A DNA stretch of 45,732 nt from a virus: IMG/VR virus record IMGVR_UViG_3300050821_004160, positions 1 to 45,732 of that record; one strand, 5' to 3'. This document shows, piece by piece, positions 29,551 through 36,327 of the stretch. Below the pieces are notes generated by a model. It made no database searches and was not told the origin of the DNA. It worked only from the letters and a program-made list of their open reading frames with translations. The position numbers were made by a program, and so were the translations under genes. The first letter of the stretch is position 1; every line of letters starts with the position of its first letter.

Positions 29551-31760
29551 GCTTCCGTGCATATGTTCAACATGGATGGAAACTCTGCGCGATAGAAAAG
29601 CGTCAGAAAGGCCCTACATACGATCGTTGGCAGTTGAACCCTATTGATGAGGAAGTTGCTGACGGCGTAGACGGTGCTGGTTTGCTCCACGCTTTAAGCG
29701 GCACGTGTGCTTTAGATATCGATAATATCAGCCTAGCGCGTGATTGGTTGATGGAGCGCGGGGTTGATCTAGATTCGCTATTGGAGTCTAAGGATGCCGT
29801 CAGGATTGATTCTGGTACGCCTAATAGAGCTAAATTGCTATATAGGCTAAAGGTACCAATGCGTACCGTCAAGCCAAAGAGCAGCGGCATAGAGCTGCGT
29901 TGCGCCACGCTAGGTGGTACGAGTGCCCAAGACGTTTTACCTCCTTCAATCCACCCCAGTGGTCGAAAATATGAATGGAAGTACGCTGAACCGCTATTAG
30001 GCGATTGGGCATCGTTGCCGGCGATTCCCGCCGCGCTCAAAGCCGCCTGGCGCGAGCTGATTGCCGAAGAACCCCCTATGCCGCAGACCAACGGCGATAT
30101 GGACGTGGCGCTTGAAAAGCTCCATACCTGGATCGTGACCCAAGATCCGAATATGGAGTATGACGACTGGCTTAAAGTCGGCATGAAGCTCCACCATGCA
30201 ACGCATGGCGCCGAGGAAGGACTAGAGCTGTGGGGCCATTGGAGCAAGCAGGCAACCCGCAGCCAACATGGTAAAACGACCCCCGTCCAAGACAGTGCCA
30301 ACTGCCGGGCGCATTGGGTATCTTTTTCCAGCACCAAGGGTAAGGTACTGGCAACACTCGATAACGAGATTCCGGCCGATGCAGATGAATTCGATATCGT
30401 ACCGATAGATACACCCGCGAAGGCAGCCGATGATACCCCTATCGAGAAAAAGGTCCGCGAAGCCGCTCAGCAACAACGTAAGGACGCCATCGCTAAATTA
30501 GAAGCGCGATTGGTGTATGTAGTCAACTCCGAAAAATATTTTGATGTAGAGCGCCATCGGTTAATCGGCAGTGAAGCGGCACTGGAGCACATGTTCACAT
30601 CCAGCATGCCGCTAAACAAAAGTGGGCGCTTGAATCCAGTCAAGGTGCTGAAAAACAGTAAGTCAAAACGTCTGGTGGAAGGTTTAGGATTCCACCCCGG
30701 CGAGGGCGCGCTATTCCAAGTAGGGGATGACACGTTCGCCAACAATTATCGCAATCGCCTACCAACTCCGCTAGAACCTACCCCCGAAGAATTCAAGAAA
30801 ATAAATTGGCTATTCGATAGAATCGATGACGTCACCTATTGCACATGGCTCAAGCAATACTACGCGCATGTCGTGCAACGGCCGGCGATTAAGATCAAAA
30901 GCGCTCCGCTTTTATGGTCAGAAACGCAGCGCAACGGCAAATCAACACTCATCAAAACAATTCCCATGTTACTGGTGGGGAGAGAATATTCGGAAGACGT
31001 GAACCATGATCTCCTGAATAGCCCCTTCAACGACTACCTGCAAAGCGCCTGGCATGTCAATCTGACAGAGTTCAGAGCGGGCACGCGCAGTGAGCGCAAC
31101 ATGGTGTATAACAAGCTGAAAGCCTATATTGCGGATGACATGGTGACGGTTCATCCCAAGGGCGGACGCGGCTATACGATGCCCAATCATGCTTTCGTCA
31201 CCGCCAGCAGCAACAATGAAGACGCCGCGACAATTGATAACAACGATGAGCGCTGGGGCGTGCATGAATTTAAACAGCCAAAATTTACTCACTCTGAGCG
31301 TGAATGGATCTACAACGAATTTTTGCTACTTCCCAGGGCAGCAGCGGTGCTTCGGCACTATTTCCTGCATGTGGACCTCAAAGGGTTTTATGCAGCCGGA
31401 AGCGCGCCCATGACCGACGCCAAAGCCGATATGGCTTCCGCCTCGATGGCCTCCGATCGAGAGATGTTGCTGCTGATGTTTGAGGAGCACGCTGAAATGT
31501 TCTCACGGGATATTGTAGTCACGAGTGAAGTCATGGCATACGTCCACAAGCATTCGTCGGTGCGTCCCTCAGCCAATCGTATTGGCAAGATCTTGACCAG
31601 CGACCCCTTTAATGGGATCGCTATACAGTTTCGAGCCGGGGAAGGGCGTTTCCGGGGGGTAATCATTCGCAACCACCAAAAATGGAAAGGGCTATCAGGT
31701 CGCCAGCTTAAAGATCACATTGATGGCGATGACGATATTGAGATTGATTTGATGTCTTAG
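29547..31760 (+). CDS. Primase-polymerase/helicase fusion (D5/VirE-type)
   Basis: A 737-aa bifunctional replication protein. Residues 1-180 resemble a prim-pol domain (GTCALDIDN gives a D-x-D motif; ELRCATLGGTSAQDVLPPS is a typical later motif). Residues about 195-260 resemble PriCT_2 (YDDWLKVGMKLHHATHGAEE). Residues about 400-640 form the SF3-like helicase: ETQRNGKST Walker A at about 465, VNLTEFRAGT as Walker B region, AFVTASSNNEDAATI and DERWGV. The first Gly of the P-loop is replaced. It ends DDDIEIDLMS, an acidic/hydrophobic tail resembling the DPLL-type tails. Confidence 0.85.
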   Translation: MSFRAYVQHGWKLCAIEKRQKGPTYDRWQLNPIDEEVADGVDGAGLLHALSGTCALDIDNISLARDWLMERGVDLDSLLESKDAVRIDSGTPNRAKLLYRLKVPMRTVKPKSSGIELRCATLGGTSAQDVLPPSIHPSGRKYEWKYAEPLLGDWASLPAIPAALKAAWRELIAEEPPMPQTNGDMDVALEKLHTWIVTQDPNMEYDDWLKVGMKLHHATHGAEEGLELWGHWSKQATRSQHGKTTPVQDSANCRAHWVSFSSTKGKVLATLDNEIPADADEFDIVPIDTPAKAADDTPIEKKVREAAQQQRKDAIAKLEARLVYVVNSEKYFDVERHRLIGSEAALEHMFTSSMPLNKSGRLNPVKVLKNSKSKRLVEGLGFHPGEGALFQVGDDTFANNYRNRLPTPLEPTPEEFKKINWLFDRIDDVTYCTWLKQYYAHVVQRPAIKIKSAPLLWSETQRNGKSTLIKTIPMLLVGREYSEDVNHDLLNSPFNDYLQSAWHVNLTEFRAGTRSERNMVYNKLKAYIADDMVTVHPKGGRGYTMPNHAFVTASSNNEDAATIDNNDERWGVHEFKQPKFTHSEREWIYNEFLLLPRAAAVLRHYFLHVDLKGFYAAGSAPMTDAKADMASASMASDREMLLLMFEEHAEMFSRDIVVTSEVMAYVHKHSSVRPSANRIGKILTSDPFNGIAIQFRAGEGRFRGVIIRNHQKWKGLSGRQLKDHIDGDDDIEIDLMS

Positions 31761-31804
31761 TGAGCATGTGCTATTTTTCTTGTCCCAACTAGTTAGGAGA
31801 TACC

Positions 31805-32227
31805 ATGTCAGAAGCAAGCAGAGCAGCAGCGTTAGCGCATGCTGCCACCGTCCACTACGGAAGCGGCGACGCCGAGGGCACACTAGCCACGGCCGAACTG
31901 TTCCATCAGTTCGTTGCGGGAAATGCGGAAGCGGCGACCAAACCGGCCGCTACGAAACCCGCAGCGACTAAGCCGGCTGCCACGAAGCCCAAGAAGGCTG
32001 CGCCCCCGGTCGATGAAGACGCAGCGGAAGAGGAGCCCACGACAGAGAGCGACGGCCCGACGAAGGAGGAAGTCGGCGAAGCGATCGAAGCGTTGCTCAA
32101 TGCCAACCTTCGCGATAAGGTCATCAAACTGTATGCGAAGTTCAAGGCGAAGAGCCTGTCCAGCGTGAAGCCGGAGGATTACGCGGCGATCAAGCAGGAA
32201 GCCGAGGATTTGCTGCTCAATTCATAA
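31805..32227 (+). CDS. Small acidic protein with ATKPA-repeat linker (140 aa)
   Basis: A 140-aa protein. The N-terminal 40 residues are helical. A linker has four TKPA/TKPK-type repeats at about 44-62, followed by an acidic stretch (DEDAAEEEP). A compact helical C-terminal domain (EAIEALLNANLRDKVIKLYA, then SVKPEDYAAIKQEAEDLL) resembles small domains encoded near phage recombination genes. It lies between primase and the nuclease/SSB genes. Function unknown; a replisome or recombination accessory is plausible. Confidence 0.65.
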   Translation: MSEASRAAALAHAATVHYGSGDAEGTLATAELFHQFVAGNAEAATKPAATKPAATKPAATKPKKAAPPVDEDAAEEEPTTESDGPTKEEVGEAIEALLNANLRDKVIKLYAKFKAKSLSSVKPEDYAAIKQEAEDLLLNS

Positions 32228-32228
32228 T

Positions 32229-32325
32229 TCCGAGCCGCACGCGCCTCGCACGCGCCTCCCCGCGTGCGGTGATACGACCTGTGTTTGCCGAGCAGGGGAA
32301 GACGGATCGGCTACAGGAGAAAATC
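32229..32325 (+). ncRNA. GC-rich hairpin element between 140-aa and membrane-protein genes
   Basis: CCGCACGCG (32235-32243) and CGCGTGCGG (32261-32269) pair. GCACGCG (32248-32254) competes for the same 3' arm. No T-run follows. The edges (CCGAG...ACGCGCC and GGGGAA...GGCT before AGGAG) weakly resemble the tandem elements at 35186-35333. Possible regulatory leader. Confidence 0.45.
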
Positions 32326-32326
32326 T

Positions 32327-32581
32327 ATGAGTAAGAACTACCTGTACAAAGTGCTGCTATTTCTCGATATATTCATCTGCGCGCTGGTATTCCGCGATCC
32401 TGATGTCACGATATCCGCCGAAGTCGGGCTGGCAATGGAACGCGCGCAGCCGCCCTTATGGGCCAAAATTCTCAATGGGATCTTGAATACGATTCAACCC
32501 AATCATTGCGCATCGGCCATTACCGCCGACATTCGCCGCGCGCAAACCGCTATTCGATATCTGGAAACCAAACAACCATGA
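32327..32581 (+). CDS. Small membrane-anchored protein (84 aa)
   Basis: An 84-aa protein starting MSKNYLYKVLLFLDIFICAL: one N-terminal membrane segment (residues 6-23), then a soluble, mostly helical tail. CAGGAG lies 8 bases before the ATG. Ends in an ATGA overlap with the HNH gene. Unknown function; could be a host membrane effector. Confidence 0.6.
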   Translation: MSKNYLYKVLLFLDIFICALVFRDPDVTISAEVGLAMERAQPPLWAKILNGILNTIQPNHCASAITADIRRAQTAIRYLETKQP

Positions 32582-33057
32582 GGTGGAAACTCATAAAAGG
32601 TTGGCCATATGAAGTAAGCGATTGTGGGCATATCCGTTCACTTCATACCGGCAAACTAAAAGCTATTCGTTTAGATTCAGATGGGTATTGCATCGTGGAT
32701 TTATATAACGACGGAAAAGTACAAACGCTTAAGGTTCATCGGTTAGTAGCGCAAGCTTTTATTCCTAATCCGAGACGAAAACCCCAGATAAATCATAAAG
32801 ACTTTGTACGCAGCAACAATGTAGTAGCTAATTTAAAGTGGGCTACTTCAAAAGAAAATATAAACTATAGCGCTGACGCGGGGCGCATGTGGGAAGGCCC
32901 CCAATGTCGTCCGATCGTCGCTAGACTTGGCGGCAGCGAAGTACGATTCTTTTCAATCCGAGCGGCGGAGCGCGCTGGATACCACAGAAATTCAATCTAT
33001 TTGTGCTTGCAGGGAAAGCAAGCGCATCATCGTAAGCGAACTTGGGGGTATGCTTAG
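32578..33057 (+). CDS. NUMOD4/HNH homing endonuclease
   Basis: A 159-aa mobile HNH enzyme. The NUMOD4 motif is at the N-terminus (WKLIKGWPYEVSDCGHIRSL). The HNH core is VHRLVAQAFIPNPRRKPQIN followed by HKDFVRSNNVVANLKWATSK. A NUMOD1-like DNA-binding helix lies at the C-terminus (FFSIRAAERAGYHRNSIYLC). The start at 32578 is set by ATGA. Lower GC than its neighbours (AT-rich codons throughout 32600-32870) supports recent acquisition. The stop overlaps the DUF2800 start by one base. Confidence 0.9.
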   Translation: MRWKLIKGWPYEVSDCGHIRSLHTGKLKAIRLDSDGYCIVDLYNDGKVQTLKVHRLVAQAFIPNPRRKPQINHKDFVRSNNVVANLKWATSKENINYSADAGRMWEGPQCRPIVARLGGSEVRFFSIRAAERAGYHRNSIYLCLQGKQAHHRKRTWGYA

Positions 33058-34376
33058 TGAAACAGCCTGAACATTCGGTATTTGCTTTTAGCGCTACGCA
33101 AAGATGGGCTAATTGCCCTGGATCAATGGCGTATCCAGAAAACACCGCGCAAGGCGATGACGCGGGCGAATACGCGGATGAAGGCACTGCAGCTCATACG
33201 CTCGCCAGCGATTGCCTCAAAACCAAAACCGATGCAGCCAAGTACATCGGCGCCATCATCAAAGTCGCCAGCGGGCGCGAGTTTGAAGTCACCGAAGAAT
33301 TTGCCGACCATGTACAAACCTACGTGGATGATGTCCGTCGCCGCGCCATGGGCGGGTATCTGATGGTAGAGCAGCGTGTCACTTTAGACGGTGTTGAAGG
33401 CTTCGATGAATCCAACTATGGCACCAGCGACGCGGTGATGGCCATCAAAGATTATGGTGTGGTAGAAGATTTGAAATTCGGTCAAGGCGAAAAGGTCTAC
33501 GCCTGGCAGCCCGCTTATGACGGCGCGCTGTTCACCATGAGCGTACAGACCGAGGATGAAGAATCCGCCGAAGTGGAGCCCAACTACCAGCTCATGATGT
33601 ACGCCCTCGCGTGCTTGGCGGATCTGCGCCTATTGATCGATAAAGTGAAGGGTATTCACATAGTCATCAACCAACCCCGCCTTGGCATTTTATCCGAACT
33701 GTGGGTACCGATCGCCGTACTAGAACGCTTCGGCCTATTCGCCGCCGAAGCGCTGGCGAAAGCTGAATACGCCATGAATATAGGCGTTGAGGCTATCGAA
33801 GCTCAAAAGGATTATCTCAATCCCGGCGAAAAACAGTGCCGCTGGTGCAAGGCCCTAGCCCGTTGTCCTGCTGCTGCCAAAAAAGCCGAAGAGGAAACAG
33901 CCGCCGGCTTTGATATCATCGCGGATGATCCGCCCAAGGTGCCTACGGACGCCAAGCGCATCGCCAAGGCGATGCTCGCCGTGCCATTCGTCGCTGACTG
34001 GTGCCGCGCGGTGATGGCGAAAGCCAATGAGATGGTGAGCGCGGGGGAGGAAATTATCGGCCCGGACAAGAAGCCCTATAAGTTTGTGGAAGGGGATTTG
34101 GGTAGCCGCAAGTGGACCAACGTCAAGGCGGCGGAAGCGGCGCTACTCGGCGTCCTGCCACGGGAAAAGGTCTACGTCGAAAAGATGATCACCGCGCCGG
34201 CTGCCGCCAAGATCCTGGATAAAAAGGCCACCAAGCAAACGTGGGCGGATATCTTTGCGCCCTTGGTCAGCCGCGCTCCGGGCAAGCCGATCTTGGCGCT
34301 AGGGTCCGATCCCCGGCCGCCCTATAGCCCCGCAGCGGATGCGAACGAATTTGACATAGAGGACGATGCTGAATGA
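33057..34376 (+). CDS. DUF2800 RecB/Cas4-like nuclease
   Basis: A 439-aa protein of the DUF2800 group of PD-(D/E)xK exonucleases. Starts with SATQRWANCPGS, then DEGTAAH, VVEDLKFGQGEKVYA carrying the D...K active site, NYQLMMYALACLAD, and a Cys cluster near the end (QCRWCKALARCPAAA) that may bind iron-sulfur or zinc. The GTG at 33057 overlaps the preceding TAG. Likely processes DNA ends for recombination with the adjacent SSB. The C-terminus is acidic (NEFDIEDDAE). Confidence 0.82.
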   Translation: MKQPEHSVFAFSATQRWANCPGSMAYPENTAQGDDAGEYADEGTAAHTLASDCLKTKTDAAKYIGAIIKVASGREFEVTEEFADHVQTYVDDVRRRAMGGYLMVEQRVTLDGVEGFDESNYGTSDAVMAIKDYGVVEDLKFGQGEKVYAWQPAYDGALFTMSVQTEDEESAEVEPNYQLMMYALACLADLRLLIDKVKGIHIVINQPRLGILSELWVPIAVLERFGLFAAEALAKAEYAMNIGVEAIEAQKDYLNPGEKQCRWCKALARCPAAAKKAEEETAAGFDIIADDPPKVPTDAKRIAKAMLAVPFVADWCRAVMAKANEMVSAGEEIIGPDKKPYKFVEGDLGSRKWTNVKAAEAALLGVLPREKVYVEKMITAPAAAKILDKKATKQTWADIFAPLVSRAPGKPILALGSDPRPPYSPAADANEFDIEDDAE

Positions 34377-34564
34377 CCCTCATGACATGCGATCTATGCG
34401 ATGGCTCCGGGCAAGCGCTGACTGTTATTTGCCCGCGCTGCGATGGCATCGGAAAGATTGCAGAACGGGTTAAGCGTGTGCTACCCTCCACCTCACGCGG
34501 GCAGACATTCTTCAGGGGTGCGCTCGTGACTCAAAAACACACAGCTAAAGGACCAAAACGATGA
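34373..34564 (+). CDS. DnaJ-type zinc-finger mini-protein (63 aa)
   Basis: A 63-aa protein with two C-x2-C-x-G-x-G units (CDLCDGSGQ and CPRCDGIGK), the repeat of DnaJ zinc fingers, followed by a basic tail. ATGA overlaps on both sides tie it to the nuclease and SSB genes. It may act as a small metal-binding adaptor in recombination. No chaperone J-domain is present. Confidence 0.75.
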   Translation: MTLMTCDLCDGSGQALTVICPRCDGIGKIAERVKRVLPSTSRGQTFFRGALVTQKHTAKGPKR

Positions 34565-35181
34565 GATTCCGATTACTTGATGTCAGGCAATCATTTATGT
34601 GCTATTGGGAAGCAGAACCCTTCCCCGACAGCCTGGACAAGACCGCCTACTACAGCGGCACCTATCTTCTCACCGACAATTCGCAGCTCCAGTATCAGGA
34701 TGAGAAGGGCAAGCCGGTCGGCAAGAAACTCCCGGCGAAGGATGAACTGGACAAGCTCTGCGCCAAGCTCTGCAATGACAAATGGGCGAAGAAGGGCCCG
34801 GCGATTTTGAAGGCCATCACCATGACCGGGAAAATCTTTTTCCGGGACGGCGACACCAAGCCTGACTATGAGGGCTTCCCCGGTACGCACTTCATCTCCG
34901 CGCGTTCCAAGGTGCGGCCGACCTATTTCGATCAGCAGAAGCAGCCGATCACCGAGGAACAAGGTATCTTGTTCAGCGGTGTGTTCGTCAACGTCAACCT
35001 GGAAGCCTATGCCTATACCAAGGGCAACAACGGTCTAGGCGCTCGCATTCGCGGCGTGCAACTTCTACGCACGGGCGAAGCCTTTGGCGGCGGCGGACCG
35101 CCGGCTGATGAAGACGAGTTCGATGAGATTGATGCGCCAGCCGAAGAAGAGGAAGGCGAGACCGATCCGTTGATGGGTTAG
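34561..35181 (+). CDS. Single-stranded DNA-binding protein (DUF2815 family)
   Basis: A 206-aa protein with the DUF2815 SSB pattern: beta-rich OB-type body with AILKAITMTGKIFFRDGD, GILFSGVFVNVNLEAYAYTK and the closing RIRGVQLLRTGEAFGGG. A strongly acidic tail follows (residues 180-206) ending GETDPLMG. Acidic tails with a hydrophobic tip are how SSBs recruit partners; this tip belongs to the recurrent DPL(L/M)x tail set in this genome. It functions with the DUF2800 nuclease, PolA and primase. Confidence 0.85.
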   Translation: MRFRLLDVRQSFMCYWEAEPFPDSLDKTAYYSGTYLLTDNSQLQYQDEKGKPVGKKLPAKDELDKLCAKLCNDKWAKKGPAILKAITMTGKIFFRDGDTKPDYEGFPGTHFISARSKVRPTYFDQQKQPITEEQGILFSGVFVNVNLEAYAYTKGNNGLGARIRGVQLLRTGEAFGGGGPPADEDEFDEIDAPAEEEEGETDPLMG

Positions 35182-35185
35182 CAAC

Positions 35186-35250
35186 GAGTCCCGCCCGCGC
35201 GTCTGAAATCGTTGTACGGTCGAAAGCCCGAGACGCGCGGGAGATGGGCT
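35186..35250 (+). ncRNA. Tandem RNA hairpin element, copy 1
   Basis: GAGTCCCGCCC (35186-35196) and GGGAGATGGGCT (35239-35250) frame an 11-bp perfect stem CCCGCGCGTCT/AGACGCGCGGG (35194-35204 with 35231-35241) with a 26-nt loop. Outer CCC/GGG and AG/CT pairs extend it. It starts 5 bases after the SSB stop. Confidence 0.7.
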
Positions 35251-35255
35251 AAACC

Positions 35256-35333
35256 GAGTCCCGCCCCACGCGCCGATGGCTTGTTGACCAGCATCGCGGT
35301 AGAAATCCGCAGCGGCGCGTGGGGAAATGGGCT
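35256..35333 (+). ncRNA. Tandem RNA hairpin element, copy 2
   Basis: Same edges as copy 1 (GAGTCCCGCCC and GGGAAATGGGCT) but a different 12-bp perfect stem, CCCCACGCGCCG/CGGCGCGTGGGG (35264-35275 with 35313-35324). The 37-nt loop contains an inner GCGG/CCGC hairpin. Edge conservation with changed but still complementary stems indicates RNA structure. It ends 7 bases before the AGGAG site region of the next gene. Confidence 0.7.
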
Positions 35334-35346
35334 GATAGGAGCCTCC

Positions 35347-35601
35347 ATGTTTAGTTCCAACATTGATGAAAATTGCGAGACGCTGAAAGAACTCCTGCGC
35401 GGCTTGCCGCCGTCAGCTCGTGGCCGCGCCAAGAAAGCGGCGGCAGCGATCGAGAAGGTATTCGTTGGCTTGCAAAAGGACAACCCGAAAGATGGAGCTA
35501 CGGCTTTAGGCGCGGCCTTCGCGATCTACATGATTGGCGCGCGGATTGTGGAGCAGGCCAAAGAAGGCAAACACGATAACCTTATTCAGTTACTGCAATG
35601 A
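35347..35601 (+). CDS. Small helical early protein (84 aa)
   Basis: An 84-aa, all-helical, Ala/Lys-rich protein (MFSSNIDENCETLKELLRGL...). TAGGAG lies 6 bases upstream. Central basic stretch ARGRAKKAAAAIEKVF, then TALGAAFAIYMIGARIVEQA. Expression probably depends on the tandem hairpins that form its leader. No family recognised. Confidence 0.65.
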   Translation: MFSSNIDENCETLKELLRGLPPSARGRAKKAAAAIEKVFVGLQKDNPKDGATALGAAFAIYMIGARIVEQAKEGKHDNLIQLLQ

Positions 35602-35849
35602 AAACACGCGACTGGCTATTAGCCGAATTAGTAAAAGTTCACACGCAATTGGCGGCGAAGCAAGCGGAGTATTTGCAGGTATCTCTTAATGCCGCGAACG
35701 AAGAAGTAGCAGCGCTAAAAGAACGGGTTAAAGAATTGGCGCCGCAAAAACAATTCGTTGTTAAAGAGAGTTCGCTAGCCGGCGATAGTGCAATCAGAAC
35801 GATTCAATCCGTGTACAGTTCTAATGGCGTGACGACGATTACGCTATGA
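35598..35849 (+). CDS. Coiled-coil small protein (83 aa)
   Basis: An 83-aa protein with a heptad-type helix at residues 5-50 (LLAELVKVHTQLAAKQAEYL, then ALKERVKELAPQ) and a short beta-rich tail (SVYSSNGVTTITL). ATGA overlaps with both neighbours. Function unknown. Confidence 0.6.
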   Translation: MKTRDWLLAELVKVHTQLAAKQAEYLQVSLNAANEEVAALKERVKELAPQKQFVVKESSLAGDSAIRTIQSVYSSNGVTTITL

Positions 35850-36097
35850 AACAAATCGTTTTCTACTCGGCGATTGACTATTGCGTAGTGGGGCAGTCGG
35901 CGCATTGCGTTACCGTCAATCATCCAAAACTTAATCGCGCGGATAATGGCGATTGGGTTTTTACTAGCCCCGTCGTTCAAATCCTAGAGCCCGGCGCTAG
36001 GCCAATGTTTGAAACTTGGAACTCGCTGTACTCGCCGATTGAGAAATGGACCGAAGAATCTGACGCGGGGTTACGGGCTGAAGAGGTGACCAGTTAA
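35846..36097 (+). CDS. Small hypothetical protein (83 aa)
   Basis: An 83-aa protein (MKQIVFYSAIDYCVVGQSAH...), beta-rich N-terminal half, acidic C-terminus. The first 50 residues (VTVNHPKLNRADNGDWVFTS PVV) look like a small barrel. ATGA with the gene before, TAATG with the gene after. No family recognised. Confidence 0.6.
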   Translation: MKQIVFYSAIDYCVVGQSAHCVTVNHPKLNRADNGDWVFTSPVVQILEPGARPMFETWNSLYSPIEKWTEESDAGLRAEEVTS

Positions 36098-36327
36098 TGG
36101 ATCAACACTCAAAGCTGTCCTGGCGATTGCACCTTATAGTGCGAGCGCTTGAGATTAATCAACTGCCAACAACGGGTGTCGCCTATTTGGCAAGCGAAGA
36201 TGAATGGCAATCGCTGATAAAAGACGTAGAAGAACAAACGCAACACCAATTTATAACCGGTCTTCGTGATGCCAAAGATATAACCTATAGAGGCATCACA
36301 GTTATAAAGCCGAAAACTCTTGCGTAG
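36097..36327 (+). CDS. Small hypothetical protein upstream of DNA polymerase (76 aa)
   Basis: A 76-aa helical protein (MDQHSKLSWRLHLIVRALEI...) starting in a TAATG overlap. Ends with a beta hairpin (DITYRGITVIKPKTLA). Its last 8 bases overlap the TTG start proposed for the polymerase. No family recognised. Confidence 0.6.
   Translation: MDQHSKLSWRLHLIVRALEINQLPTTGVAYLASEDEWQSLIKDVEEQTQHQFITGLRDAKDITYRGITVIKPKTLA

Noticed and set aside
31761-31780. Terminator after the primase gene (AGCA/TGCT followed by TTTTT)
   Set aside because: Only a 4-bp stem with a 2-nt loop, too weak to support a terminator.
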